A stretch of DNA of 64,000 nucleotides from Paenibacillus monticola (GTDB lineage: Bacteria > Bacillota > Bacilli > Paenibacillales > Paenibacillaceae): contig NZ_WJXB01000001.1 in NCBI RefSeq assembly GCF_009664975.1, forward strand, positions 496,001 to 560,000, in the 5' to 3' direction. The notes under the pieces are model-generated. The model made no database searches. It saw only the letters and a program-made list of their open reading frames with translations, and was not told where the DNA came from. The position numbers and the translations under genes are program-made. Every line of letters begins with the position of its first letter. Within the stretch, counting starts at the first letter, position 1. This document shows positions 1-9,172 of the stretch, one piece after another.

Positions 1-1
1 C

Positions 2-658
2 AACATTATGCTTGGCAGCGGATGGAATGTCATGACGCAAATTACCAAGGACAATCTCGTTTCATTCCTAGAGGAGCTGACTAATTTAAAGATTCATGTG
101 TTTGCCTGTGCAGAAACGGCCGATACTCCTCGTATCACAAGCCGCGGCGGCGTCGAGTTAGCCCGTATGATCGCGGTATTTAATCAATTTCTTCCAAACG
201 CGATTCCGTATATAACGACCGGCTTTGAGATGAATGAGGAGCAGCCCTTGAACTGCGGACTGGGAGATAATACGAATGGAGCCGACATCCCGCGCGCTTT
301 TTTTAACGTCATGCGAATTAATTGGACGAATCCTGCGTCGATGCTGCCGCTGCTGGCTCAGCTAAGAGACCTCAAGAAGGACTGGCTCGGGCTAGTCAAG
401 CCGGAAAACTTCTTCGTAGCTCTTTCACCCGATAACGTTGTGCTTTATGGGTATATGTATGGAGATCAAACACTGATTTGCTGCTTTAACCTGAGCGCAG
501 ATGCTTCCGCCCACGTTGATTTGAAGGCAGCCGTACCTGGCCGCAGCCCAATGACCGTTAAGCTGGACAGCTCCTTAACAGCCAGCATTGCAGGTCAAAC
601 ACTCAATAGTTTGCTGCTTGCGCCTAATCAAGCTTTAGTGCTCGTAAACCAAAAATAG
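2..658 (+). CDS. GH13 alpha-amylase family glycosidase, C-terminal part (5' end outside window)
   Basis: The reading frame is open from the first complete codon, before the first ATG at position 8, so the gene begins upstream of the window. The visible part is about 218 residues: the last strands of a (beta/alpha)8 barrel and a small C-terminal beta domain. An ETADTPR stretch near residue 38 matches GH13 conserved region IV (usually NHDTPR). The Asp is kept and the preceding His is Ala. GH13 enzymes cleave or transfer alpha-glucosidic bonds. The exact substrate cannot be told from this fragment. No export signal can be judged. It is followed 28 bp later by a sugar-binding-protein homologue, which suits a maltodextrin-type locus. 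Confidence 0.75.
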   Translation, partial: NIMLGSGWNVMTQITKDNLVSFLEELTNLKIHVFACAETADTPRITSRGGVELARMIAVFNQFLPNAIPYITTGFEMNEEQPLNCGLGDNTNGADIPRAFFNVMRINWTNPASMLPLLAQLRDLKKDWLGLVKPENFFVALSPDNVVLYGYMYGDQTLICCFNLSADASAHVDLKAAVPGRSPMTVKLDSSLTASIAGQTLNSLLLAPNQALVLVNQK

Positions 659-686
659 ATGCCTCATCCAAAGGAGAGAGCCTGCG

Positions 687-1817
687 ATGAAAGAGAATAA
701 AAAAGAGATATTGATATGGCATGAGTTTGATGGTCCAGGAGATACCTCAATTGAAGTGCTAGAGGAGATTTGTAAGCTGTATACGGAGCGCTTCGGCGTA
801 CGGGTTACTCCGCAAGTGATGAACATTACGGAACTGATTGTTGGTCTGAACCGAATTAAGGAAACCCATCAAGGTCCGCATCTGGCGCTGGTTCCTGCCG
901 ACATGACCGCTTACGTGGAGAACGGTCTTTACTCCGAAGTGCCAGGCGAGCTGTTTGCCAATGTGCTGACTGAAGGTGTCCTTTCAACGATGCAAATAAA
1001 TGGGGTTCAGTATGGTGTACCGGTATTGCGAGGTAACCATCTAGTTGTGTATTACAATAAAGAAATTTATGCTAGTGCACCGATGACATGGGACGTATTC
1101 GAAGAAGCAGCCCCTAAGCTGTTCGCTCAAGACATCGTACCCATCGGGGCGGATTTGAAGCAAAGCTACTGGTTTATTCCGTTTCTCTCAGCTTTTGGAG
1201 GTTGGCCCGTGGAGGCTGGGAAGCCGAATATCGCCACCCCTGAAATGAAGCAGGCGCTGAAATTCATTCGCGACAAGATGGATCAAGGCGTGCTCGTCAG
1301 TCTCGATGGCTCAACAGAACTGCTAGAGCAGTTCATTGAGGGTAAGGTTGGTGCCATTATTTGCGGCGAGTGGATTTATAACCATTTGGACAAGCATATG
1401 AAAGATAAACTTGCGGTTTGCCAGCTTCCGGTCATTGAAGGCCGGCAATCGTTATCCATGTCTTCTTCCATCGGCCTGATTTACCCGAATCATTCGTTAT
1501 TGTCTGAGGAGCGGGAAGATCTCTTATCGTTCACGCGCTTTATGTTGAGCGATGAATGCCAGTCGATGTGGGCGGTTAATGTGCAGCGTATTCCGGCTCA
1601 TGAAGGGGTGCTGAAACGTGTAGCGGCCTCTACTACTCCGAATAAAAAAGCGATTTTGTCGCTTTTGGATAACACTCGTCCGATGCCGACCCATCCTTTC
1701 ATGATCCAGGTATGGGACTCGATGAATGCCGGTCTGGTCGAGCTATCTTCGAGCAATGCGGAACAAGCGTTGAAAAAAATAGATGAAACTATACAAGGGG
1801 CTCTAAGCAGCTTATAA
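687..1817 (+). CDS. MalE-like extracellular solute-binding protein family, without signal peptide
   Basis: A 376-residue protein with the general features of family 1 sugar-binding proteins: an ILIWHEF first strand near residue 8, YGVPVLRGNHLVVYYNK near residue 110, and a late VGAIICGEWIY. Binding proteins of this type normally deliver sugars to ABC importers outside the membrane. Here the N-terminus (MKENKKEILIWHE) has no hydrophobic core and no lipobox Cys. An AAGGAG ribosome binding site lies 11 bases before the ATG, so a missed upstream start is unlikely. No permease or ATPase gene is adjacent. It may act in the cytoplasm, for example as a sugar-sensing or accessory protein of the GH13 locus; this is inference. 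Confidence 0.7.
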   Translation: MKENKKEILIWHEFDGPGDTSIEVLEEICKLYTERFGVRVTPQVMNITELIVGLNRIKETHQGPHLALVPADMTAYVENGLYSEVPGELFANVLTEGVLSTMQINGVQYGVPVLRGNHLVVYYNKEIYASAPMTWDVFEEAAPKLFAQDIVPIGADLKQSYWFIPFLSAFGGWPVEAGKPNIATPEMKQALKFIRDKMDQGVLVSLDGSTELLEQFIEGKVGAIICGEWIYNHLDKHMKDKLAVCQLPVIEGRQSLSMSSSIGLIYPNHSLLSEEREDLLSFTRFMLSDECQSMWAVNVQRIPAHEGVLKRVAASTTPNKKAILSLLDNTRPMPTHPFMIQVWDSMNAGLVELSSSNAEQALKKIDETIQGALSSL

Positions 1818-1845
1818 AAATAGATAGGAGAAGGAGTGATACGAA

Positions 1846-2622
1846 ATGAAAACAACTATATTCAGCCAAATTTCTATCGATGGTAAGCTAACCTTTGGGG
1901 CTGGTAAATCGAGCAAAGAGCTTTTTTCGCTATTTTCCGCTCAAGATATGAAATTTATCCATCGATTCCGGGGTAATGTGCAGGGCATCATGGTCGGTAA
2001 AAATACGATCCTCACCGACAATCCGTTTCTCACCAATCGTTATGAGAAAAACAAAAATCCAATCCGTATTATTCCGACTACCACTTTGGACATTTCACTG
2101 GACAGCAATGTGCTCTCCGATCAGGGGAAGACGATTATCGTCACAACCGAGCAAGGGAGAGATGATTACAAAATCCAGCAGATCCGGGAAAGAGGGAAGG
2201 ATTGCCTTATCTGCGGCGAAGATAAAGTCGACTTCGTAGAGCTTGAACGTCAGTTGGAAGATAAATACGGCATTATCGACTTGATGGTTGAAGGCGGCGG
2301 AATTTTGAACTGGCATGTTTTTAATCAGGGTCTTGTGGATGAAATTATTCTGATGCAGCTCCCGATCATTATAGGAGGCTCATCAAATATTACTTTAGTG
2401 GATGGAGAAGGGTATCAGGAGATGTCTTTTACGAAAAAGTTTAAGGTTGTAGAAATTCAACCAAAACATAATTACACGCTCATTCGCTACAAAAAAAGCG
2501 ATTCAACTGATGCAGGAGGGCATCATCGTGATATCACCTTCAAGTCAGAACCTACCATTTCAAGCCGGTATATTCACGATGGACGGGGTACTAGTAGACC
2601 GCGGGCCTATTTTAAAAGTTAA
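1846..2622 (+). CDS. RibD C-terminal / dihydrofolate reductase-like reductase with aberrant tail
   Basis: A 258-residue open frame. Residues 1-220 match the RibD_C fold of NADPH-dependent pyrimidine reductases: TTIFSQISIDGKL at the start, GIMVGKNTILTDNP near residue 47, MVEGGGILNW near residue 147, and LPIIIGG near residue 175. The usual RibD deaminase half is absent, as in stand-alone RibD_C proteins, so its real substrate is unknown. The family fold ends at about NYTLIRYKK. The last 40 residues are low in hydrophobic pattern and look like read-through into foreign sequence (see the overlapping relic). It has an AAGGAG site before the ATG and lies 28 bp after the binding-protein gene, in the same direction. 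Confidence 0.75.
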   Translation: MKTTIFSQISIDGKLTFGAGKSSKELFSLFSAQDMKFIHRFRGNVQGIMVGKNTILTDNPFLTNRYEKNKNPIRIIPTTTLDISLDSNVLSDQGKTIIVTTEQGRDDYKIQQIRERGKDCLICGEDKVDFVELERQLEDKYGIIDLMVEGGGILNWHVFNQGLVDEIILMQLPIIIGGSSNITLVDGEGYQEMSFTKKFKVVEIQPKHNYTLIRYKKSDSTDAGGHHRDITFKSEPTISSRYIHDGRGTSRPRAYFKS

Positions 2623-2638
2623 GAGGATAGAGGGGATA
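2510..2638 (+). pseudogene. Possible HAD phosphatase N-terminal relic overlapping the RibD_C tail
   Basis: In the +1 frame relative to the RibD_C gene, a stretch reads QAGIFTMDGVLVDRGPI. It closely resembles motif I of HAD phosphatases such as beta-phosphoglucomutase (IFDMDGVLVDSEP). The nucleophile Asp position is Thr here. The frame continues for about 40 more codons into the MATE gene region without any further HAD motif. I infer that a deletion or recombination joined the start of a lost HAD gene to the RibD_C gene. A beta-phosphoglucomutase would fit a maltose locus. The stretch is short, so chance resemblance is possible. Confidence 0.35.
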
Positions 2639-2640
2639 TC

Positions 2641-3996
2641 ATGTCGAACAAGGAACATTTTTACAAAAATGTATACAAAATCGCCATACCCGTTACGCTT
2701 CAAAGCTTGCTGATGGCATTGCTCAACTTGACCGATCAATTGATGGTTGGACAACTTGGAGATGTGGCCATTGCTTCGGTCGGGATGTCGACGAAAATTT
2801 ACGGGATCATCGCGGTTGTATTGGCTGGTTTATCGACCGGTGTATCCATTTATACTGCCCAGTTCTGGGGGAAAAAAGACACCAAAAGCGTATCCCAGGT
2901 GCTTGGTCTCGGGCTGATCGTCGGTTTTGCGTTCTCGTTCCTATTCTCGGCAGCCGTCTTCCTGGATTCACCGCTCTTTCTGAGCATGTTCACGACTGAC
3001 GTGAATGTGACGGAAAACGGGTACATTTTCCTAAAAATTATGTCTATCGGCTTTGTACCTGTCATGCTGACGATGATGTATTCCGCGATTTTGCGTAGTA
3101 CCGGGTATGCCAAGTGGCCGATGTATGCGAGCTTAATTACGGTCGTGTTGAACATTGTGCTGAATTACCTGCTTATTTTTGGTCATTTCGGCGCACCTGA
3201 GTTCGGCTTGAAGGGCGCGGCCATTGCCACGCTCATTTCCAGGTTTTTTGAATGCTTGCTAATCATTGGTGCCGTATATCGGTATCGCTTGCCGGGAGCT
3301 GTCGGGTTGAAGAACTTGTTTATCATTCCAAAACCGCTCATCCACAAATTTTTTAGAACGGTTTTTCCGCTTCTGTTGAATGAATTAATCTGGGTATTGG
3401 GCGAAACGGCATATGCGGTCATCTATAGCCGTATGGGGACGATGGAGATGACCGCGATGACAATTACATTTCCGCTGCAAGGGCTTTGTATTGGTTTGTT
3501 GTCCGGGCTGGCTAGCGCAGCCGGGGTCATGGTCGGCAACCGCTTAGGAGCGAATGAAACCGACCTCGCACTCGATCACGCCAAACGATTCATTCGCCTT
3601 GGCATCGTCATCTCTCTGATCGTCGGGGGTGTCATTGCGGCAGGCTCGAAGCTGTATGTCTCTGCCTTTAACATCTCCGAAGATGCCAAACAAATGGGCA
3701 TATATGTAATTATCGTGTTTGCGGGTTTTTTGTGGGTCAAAGTATCTAATATGATTATGGCTGGTGGCATTCTGAATAGCGGTGGGGATAGCAAGTACGT
3801 GTTCGCAATGGAATCAACCGCAACATGGATTATAGGTGTTCCCTCCGGATTGTTGCTGTCGTACGTCTGGAAGCAGCCTGTTTATCTCGTGTATCTTGTG
3901 TTATCTCTCGAGGAGGTTGTCCGCTTCGGCTTGGGATTCTCGCGTATTTACTCCCGTAAGTGGATGAAAAATTTAGTTGAAGATTTGACTGTGTAA
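2641..3996 (+). CDS. MATE family multidrug efflux transporter
   Basis: A 451-residue membrane protein with about twelve hydrophobic segments arranged as two similar halves. It starts with a short cytoplasmic stretch and LLMALLNLTDQLMVGQLGD, the typical MATE first helix and loop. FGLKGAAIATLISR closes the first half, as in NorM/DinF relatives. MATE proteins export drugs or metabolites using Na+ or H+ gradients. The ribosome binding site GAGGGG is 6 bases before the ATG. It is the last gene of a + strand group starting at the window edge and is followed by a strong hairpin terminator. The substrate cannot be inferred. Confidence 0.9.
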   Translation: MSNKEHFYKNVYKIAIPVTLQSLLMALLNLTDQLMVGQLGDVAIASVGMSTKIYGIIAVVLAGLSTGVSIYTAQFWGKKDTKSVSQVLGLGLIVGFAFSFLFSAAVFLDSPLFLSMFTTDVNVTENGYIFLKIMSIGFVPVMLTMMYSAILRSTGYAKWPMYASLITVVLNIVLNYLLIFGHFGAPEFGLKGAAIATLISRFFECLLIIGAVYRYRLPGAVGLKNLFIIPKPLIHKFFRTVFPLLLNELIWVLGETAYAVIYSRMGTMEMTAMTITFPLQGLCIGLLSGLASAAGVMVGNRLGANETDLALDHAKRFIRLGIVISLIVGGVIAAGSKLYVSAFNISEDAKQMGIYVIIVFAGFLWVKVSNMIMAGGILNSGGDSKYVFAMESTATWIIGVPSGLLLSYVWKQPVYLVYLVLSLEEVVRFGLGFSRIYSRKWMKNLVEDLTV

Positions 3997-4024
3997 GTGG
4001 TAAGCAGTGTTCGGAATAGAGGAT

Positions 4025-4072
4025 AACTAAACAAGGCTAAGCGGAGGGGGAGCTGCTTAGCCTTGTTTAGTT
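4025..4072. terminator. Strong bidirectional hairpin terminator
   Basis: Two perfectly complementary 18-base arms (4025-4042 and 4055-4072) enclose a 12-base loop, between the convergent MATE gene and the minus-strand cysteine-hydrolase-like gene. No long T-run follows, but the position and stem length suit termination from both sides. Confidence 0.8.
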
Positions 4073-4111
4073 GCATCCGTTGCATAACATGCGTAGTCCT
4101 CTATCTGGTAA

Positions 4112-4720
4112 TCATATGATCCGCGCCGCAACGGAGGCTGTCGAAGTTCCAGTAGTATGCAACGCTGATGAACGATCAGAGATTACGTCGGTCTTCCCCA
4201 AATAATAAGACAGCTTGCCACTGAATATTTTATGAGCACACAGCGACAAGGCGAAATCCTCGGGGGTAACGAAGCAGGAGGGCTTGTGTACTGGTTGAAC
4301 CTTGGTTTCTTCAAAGACTGAAGCTACAAAGTGGGAACAGAAATAGGCATCTTCCCTGTCGATTTTAATGTGCAACAGCACTCCCACCAAGCCTAACAGG
4401 TGGTACTTGTAGCGTTCCTGATTTTGCATCATACCCTGCACGTGATCGTACATCGTATCATATTCCTTAGCACTTACTCGCAGCAGGTAGACGGCGCAAT
4501 CGGCATCACTATAGAAAGAGTCGATAAAGTTCTCTTGAATTAAGCCAGCAACAAAAGGATTATGTCTTCTTTTTCTTCCAAAGCTGTACACTTCCCGCAG
4601 TTCACTGTCAAAGGCAATCGAAGCATGATTTAGATCCGCCCTTGTGAACCATCTTATAACACCGCTGAAGGCAGTGCCTGTCCCAGTAAGCACAACATAG
4701 ATATCCTTTTGTAAGGTCAT
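4112..4720 (-). CDS. YiiX/NlpC-P60-like permuted cysteine hydrolase family protein
   Basis: I place the start at the ATG whose codon ends at 4720 (protein MTLQKDIYVV..., 202 residues). An AGAGGAA site lies just upstream, and the longer open frame adds only a basic, unconserved leader. Motifs: LTGTGTAFSGVIRWFTRADLNHASIAFD (read as a His block) near residues 10-37, and EDAYFCSHFVASVFEE near residue 125. The NHAS His and the FCSHF Cys are the expected catalytic pair of the circularly permuted NlpC/P60 (YiiX/YebB) group, which acts on amide or lipid-like bonds. The substrate is unknown. No signal peptide is visible, so a cytoplasmic role is likely. Confidence 0.65.
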   Translation of the reverse strand: MTLQKDIYVVLTGTGTAFSGVIRWFTRADLNHASIAFDSELREVYSFGRKRRHNPFVAGLIQENFIDSFYSDADCAVYLLRVSAKEYDTMYDHVQGMMQNQERYKYHLLGLVGVLLHIKIDREDAYFCSHFVASVFEETKVQPVHKPSCFVTPEDFALSLCAHKIFSGKLSYYLGKTDVISDRSSALHTTGTSTASVAARII

Positions 4721-4952
4721 GTTCGAATTCCTCTCTGCTGAAAATATTGGATAATCCGTATCAGTTCTCTTGAGTACCTCCATCTTACTGTATATTCCAG
4801 TTTTATTAAACAAACTTTAGTCGGAGCTTGAAACTAGACTTAAGCCCAAGAAAGAACTGGCCCTAGGTTGATTGCATTATAAATCTCATATGTATGAAAT
4901 TTGCTAATATAGTGGAAATTAAGCTGTTGAAATCTAGAGTTTACAAAAACAA

Positions 4953-4982
4953 TTGGAAATGCTTCCACACTAGTGATACAAT
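4953..4982 (+). promoter_or_regulatory. Candidate sigma-A promoter of transketolase
   Basis: TTGGAA at 4953-4958 and TACAAT at 4977-4982 are separated by 18 bases, and the ATG of transketolase lies 46 bases after the -10 hexamer. The -10 is good and the -35 is moderate. Confidence 0.4.
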
Positions 4983-5028
4983 AAGAGTCAAAATGACATT
5001 CTTGAGATTTTAGAGGAGGATTATATTA

Positions 5029-7071
5029 ATGACTGAACAACAACAAGCGATTCAAAAGGAAGAAAACTCTACAGTTGACAACCTGGCGATCACAACCATT
5101 CGGACCCTGGCGATCGATGCGATCGAGAAAGCAAACTCCGGCCACCCAGGTATGCCAATGGGTTCAGCCCCAATGGGCTATCAATTATTTGCCAAGACAA
5201 TGAAACATAACCCTGATCATCCAACATGGGTTAACCGTGACCGTTTTGTGTTATCTGCAGGACATGGCTCCATGCTGCTATACAGCTTGCTGCACCTCAG
5301 CGGATATGATCTGCCAATGGAAGAATTGAAGAAATTCCGTCAATGGGGCAGCTTAACTCCGGGTCACCCAGAGGTTGGTCATACAGCTGGTGTTGATGCG
5401 ACTACAGGTCCTTTGGGACAAGGTATCGGTATGGCAGTGGGCATGGCGATGGCTGAAACTCAATTGGCTGCTACCTATAACAAAGATGAACATAAAGTAG
5501 TTGACCATTATACCTTTGCAATTTGTGGCGATGGCGACCTGATGGAAGGCATCTCCTCCGAGTCTGCATCACTTGCCGGTCATTTGAAGCTGGGCAAATT
5601 GATTGTAATGTACGATTCCAATGATATTTCTCTTGACGGTAAACTGAATCTGTCATTCTCCGAGAACGTAGCCAAACGTTTTGAAGCCTATGGCTGGCAG
5701 GTTCTGCGTGTAGAGGATGGCAACGATCTTCCGGCACTTGAACAAGCTTTGGCAGAAGCGCAAGCGGACAGCAGCAAACCGACGCTGATCGAAGTGAAGA
5801 CAATTATCGGCTACGGCAGTCCGAACAAACAAGGTAAAGGTGGACATGGCGGTACGCATGGTTCCCCACTTGGTGCGGACGAAGCAAAGTTGACGAAGGA
5901 TTTCTACAAATGGGTCTACGAAGAAAACTTCCATGTGCCTGACGAAGTTCGCGCCCGTTTTGCCATAGTTAAGGAAAGCGGAATTGCGGCCAATAAATTA
6001 TGGGACGAGCAATTTGCAGCTTACAAAAATGCATATCCAGAGCTGGCTACACAATTCGAAACAGCAATCAATGGTGACCTGCCTGAGGGCTGGGATGCGA
6101 AGCTTCCAACCTATACTACTGAAGATAAAGCTGTATCGACACGTATTGCTTCCGGTAATGCACTGAACGGACTGACGGCTGGAATTCCCCAATTAGTGGG
6201 CGGATCGGCTGACCTTGAAAGCTCTACAATGACGCATCTAAATGGTTTGTCTACGTATACATCCGAATCTTATGATGGCCGTAATATCTATTTCGGCGTA
6301 CGTGAGTTTGGTATGGCGGCTGCTATGAACGGTATCGCTCTGCATAGTGGATTAAAAGTGTTCGGCGGCACATTCTTCGTGTTCACGGATTATCTGCGTC
6401 CGGCAGTTCGTTTGGCTTCAATCATGAAGCTGCCTGTAACTTATGTTCTGACACATGACAGTATCGCTGTGGGTGAAGATGGACCTACCCATGAGCCTAT
6501 CGAACAGCTGGCATCCCTGCGTATCATCCCGGGTCTTACTGTTATTCGTCCGGCTGATGGCAATGAAACGTCGGCAGCATGGGCTTATGCTATGGAAAAT
6601 AAATCGAATCCTGTAGCATTGGTGCTTACCCGCCAGAACCTGCCGATTCTGCCAGGTACAGTTGTAGGTGTGCGTGACAATATCAAACGTGGTGGATATG
6701 TCGTTTCTGAAGCTAAAAACGCTACACCACAAGCACAGATTATTGCTACAGGTTCTGAAGTGCAGCTAGCTGTGAAGGCACAGGCTGCTTTGGCTGAAGA
6801 AGGCATTGATGTACGTGTAATCAGCTTGCCGAGCTGGGATCTGTTCGAGAAGCAAGATAAGGAATACCGTGATTCCGTTATCCTGCCAGGAGTTAAAGCC
6901 CGTCTTGCCATTGAAATGGCGCAAACCTTTGGCTGGGAACGTTACACAGGCGATCAAGGCGATATTCTCGGCATTACTACCTTTGGAGCTTCCGCACCTG
7001 GTGATACTGTAATCAAAGAGTATGGTTTTACGGTAGAGAATGTTGTTAGCCGTGTGAAAGCACTGCTATAA
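5029..7071 (+). CDS. tkt: Transketolase
   Basis: A full-length 680-residue thiamine-diphosphate enzyme. It moves two-carbon ketol units between sugar phosphates in the non-oxidative pentose phosphate pathway, in the cytoplasm. Seen: [14 protein letters not shown] near residue 37, [19 protein letters not shown] near 82, the GDGDLMEG cofactor motif near 165, the catalytic region [14 protein letters not shown] near 425, and [18 protein letters not shown] near 482. The AGAGGAGG ribosome binding site is 8 bases before the ATG. PpnP follows 36 bp later and may share the transcript, which would link ribose-1-phosphate release to pentose recycling. Confidence 0.98.
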   Translation: MTEQQQAIQKEENSTVDNLAITTIRTLAIDAIEKANSGHPGMPMGSAPMGYQLFAKTMKHNPDHPTWVNRDRFVLSAGHGSMLLYSLLHLSGYDLPMEELKKFRQWGSLTPGHPEVGHTAGVDATTGPLGQGIGMAVGMAMAETQLAATYNKDEHKVVDHYTFAICGDGDLMEGISSESASLAGHLKLGKLIVMYDSNDISLDGKLNLSFSENVAKRFEAYGWQVLRVEDGNDLPALEQALAEAQADSSKPTLIEVKTIIGYGSPNKQGKGGHGGTHGSPLGADEAKLTKDFYKWVYEENFHVPDEVRARFAIVKESGIAANKLWDEQFAAYKNAYPELATQFETAINGDLPEGWDAKLPTYTTEDKAVSTRIASGNALNGLTAGIPQLVGGSADLESSTMTHLNGLSTYTSESYDGRNIYFGVREFGMAAAMNGIALHSGLKVFGGTFFVFTDYLRPAVRLASIMKLPVTYVLTHDSIAVGEDGPTHEPIEQLASLRIIPGLTVIRPADGNETSAAWAYAMENKSNPVALVLTRQNLPILPGTVVGVRDNIKRGGYVVSEAKNATPQAQIIATGSEVQLAVKAQAALAEEGIDVRVISLPSWDLFEKQDKEYRDSVILPGVKARLAIEMAQTFGWERYTGDQGDILGITTFGASAPGDTVIKEYGFTVENVVSRVKALL

Positions 7072-7107
7072 TAGGTGGATGTAAGTACAGAAGGAGAGAA
7101 CAAATCT

Positions 7108-7425
7108 ATGAGTGAGTTCAAAAATGTAACCGTTCAAAAAGCAGCCAATATCTATCATGATGGACAAGTAACTAGCCGCACGCTCTTTTTGGAAGACGGA
7201 ACCAAGGTAACATTAGGGATCATGCTTCCGGGTGTTTACGAATTCAATACTGAAGGTCCTGAGACCATGGAAATTCTGTCCGGTGATCTTAAAGTATTGC
7301 TACCTGGTTCAGAGATATGGCAGGAAATCAAAGGAGCAGAGACGTTCCATGTTCCCGGCAATTCCAAATTTGCACTTGAGGTATTTGAGCTAACTGATTA
7401 TTGCTGTTCTTACCCGATTATGTAA
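7108..7425 (+). CDS. ppnP: Pyrimidine/purine nucleoside phosphorylase PpnP (UPF0345)
   Basis: 105 residues, starting [20 protein letters not shown] chose the ATG at 7108 because AAGGAGAG lies 9 bases upstream; an earlier in-frame ATG at 7075 has no such site and would add an unconserved leader. The protein is a single small cupin barrel, with [20 protein letters not shown] and [13 protein letters not shown] typical of PpnP. The family splits many nucleosides with phosphate into base and ribose-1-phosphate. It sits directly after tkt. Confidence 0.9.
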   Translation: MSEFKNVTVQKAANIYHDGQVTSRTLFLEDGTKVTLGIMLPGVYEFNTEGPETMEILSGDLKVLLPGSEIWQEIKGAETFHVPGNSKFALEVFELTDYCCSYPIM

Positions 7426-7446
7426 TCCATTAATAACTATCTTTGG

Positions 7447-7478
7447 AAAGCCCTTAGTCATAGGGGCTTTTCTTTTTT
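7447..7478 (+). terminator. Intrinsic terminator after ppnP
   Basis: AAAGCCCT and GGGGCTTT pair (one G-U) around an 8-base loop, followed by TCTTTTTTTT. It closes the tkt-ppnP unit. Confidence 0.85.
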
Positions 7479-7559
7479 TTGCTTGACGAAACATAAGAAT
7501 GGAAAAATTAAAGGTTATTGTTATAAAATGTCGAATTTCAATCATGTAGACTAGGTTAC

Positions 7560-9098
7560 ATGATGAAGGCGGCGGTTAAATTGAAAAAACAACCAGATGT
7601 TGAGGCATTAACTTCCAAAAAGAAAGACCAGCAGTTTTCTGATTTTGATATTGACATGATTAAGCGGAATTTTGTTGTCTTTCTGGCGATGACCTTCACG
7701 GCATGCGTTACCGTTCTAAGTATTCTTGGTTTAAGTAAAGGACAAATTGAATTTGGTACAATACTGATGGTGATCATACAAGTGGCAGGTTTGGCTATCT
7801 ATGGTTTGCTGCACTTTAAACGAGTTTGGATTCAACATATTTGTTATTTTGCCGTGGTGTCGAGTATTGTGAGCTCGGCTATCTCCTTGGAAATGTCTCC
7901 CAATATTGCGAATACATTTTCTATTTACTATCTGATCATATTGACAATGATTTTCATGAAATTATGGCCAACGATTATTAGTCTAATTGCTGGTTTTGTA
8001 ATGCTGTATTATATGGTTGTAATGCAAAAGGATATCCTTCATATCGATTCGACTTCTGCGCCTACTTTTTTCATTATTTATATATTAATTGCTGTTTTGC
8101 TATTTGCTCTATTAAGAGTATCCACCCAACTGATCAAGAATATGGAACTCTCCAGAAAATTAGCAGAGCAGCTATCTGCACAACAGCAAAGTCAAAAACA
8201 AACGGTACTTAATAACGTCACTTCGGTCACAGAACACTTGACTACAGTTACGAGGGCAGGAGAGGAGAATAACAACTCCTTTGAAGAGATGAATATTGCT
8301 TTTCAAGAAATTGCTACGGGTGCCAATGATCAAGTCAATTCAACTTTGTCTATCAATGAGTCCATACAGGATATGAATTCAATGATTAAAGAAATGTCCG
8401 ATTCGATCCATAGCTTATTGGAAAGAACTAACGAAGCGGCTCAATTATCGGATCAGGGTAAGGAGAGTATGGAGCTGCTGTCTACGACCAATTCTGATTT
8501 CAGGCTGGATATTGAGTCTGTCGCCGTGGTAACCACGGAACTGCTTGATAGTATAGCCGAGACAAGCCAATTCAGTGTAACGATTCAGAATATTGCCAGT
8601 CAGACCAATTTACTCTCGCTCAATGCCAGTATTGAAGCAGCTAGAGCAGGTGAGCATGGACGGGGATTTGCTGTTGTAGCGATGGAGATCCGCAAGCTGG
8701 CTGATCTGACTTCACAAGCTGCTATTCGTATCACTGAACAATTGCAGCGTTTTACGGATCAGTCTGAATTGTCCAGAACCAAAATGAATCAAGCTAGCCT
8801 TCGCGTGCAGCAAAGTACAGAAATTATGGAGCAAACCAAACAATCCTTTGAGTCCATCACGGATGCGATCACACAATTAAATCTATTGTCTAAAGGCTAC
8901 GGAGGACTGATGAATCGAATTACAGAGTCTTCAGGTACGATTGCCGATTCTACAACAGACCTGGCTTCTATTAGTGAAGAGGCATCGGCAACGTTGGAAC
9001 AGCTTTCGGCAACCCTGCAATCTTTGCTTCAGACTAACCGCTTCAGTCTGGTAGGAATTAAAGAGGCTGAGACCAGTTTGCGTCAGGTTTTGAATTAG
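7560..9098 (+). CDS. Methyl-accepting chemotaxis protein with six-helix membrane sensor
   Basis: 512 residues. After about 40 cytoplasmic residues come roughly six hydrophobic segments (residues 40-200), with very short loops and no extracellular ligand domain. A coiled-coil signalling domain fills the rest. The hairpin tip is unmistakable near residues 352-385: [20 protein letters not shown] followed by MEIRKLAD. MCPs control the CheA kinase and flagellar rotation. With no outer domain, the signal is probably sensed in or near the membrane, or in the cytoplasm. No HAMP domain is obvious between the last helix and the coiled coil. The ribosome binding site before the ATG is weak; the second ATG (7563) is an equally possible start. 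Confidence 0.9.
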   Translation: MMKAAVKLKKQPDVEALTSKKKDQQFSDFDIDMIKRNFVVFLAMTFTACVTVLSILGLSKGQIEFGTILMVIIQVAGLAIYGLLHFKRVWIQHICYFAVVSSIVSSAISLEMSPNIANTFSIYYLIILTMIFMKLWPTIISLIAGFVMLYYMVVMQKDILHIDSTSAPTFFIIYILIAVLLFALLRVSTQLIKNMELSRKLAEQLSAQQQSQKQTVLNNVTSVTEHLTTVTRAGEENNNSFEEMNIAFQEIATGANDQVNSTLSINESIQDMNSMIKEMSDSIHSLLERTNEAAQLSDQGKESMELLSTTNSDFRLDIESVAVVTTELLDSIAETSQFSVTIQNIASQTNLLSLNASIEAARAGEHGRGFAVVAMEIRKLADLTSQAAIRITEQLQRFTDQSELSRTKMNQASLRVQQSTEIMEQTKQSFESITDAITQLNLLSKGYGGLMNRITESSGTIADSTTDLASISEEASATLEQLSATLQSLLQTNRFSLVGIKEAETSLRQVLN

Positions 9099-9116
9099 GT
9101 GATTTAAGTGAATCGT

Positions 9117-9157
9117 AAAAAAAGCAACCTCCTTCAAACTCGGGAGGTTGCTTTTTT
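9117..9157. terminator. Bidirectional intrinsic terminator
   Basis: An A-rich left arm ending GCAACCTCC (9117-9132) and GGAGGTTGCTTTTTT (9143-9157) form a GC-rich stem with A and T runs on each side. It serves the MCP gene on + and the convergent dehydrogenase gene on -. Confidence 0.9.
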
Positions 9158-9172
9158 CGGCTTGGGATATCT

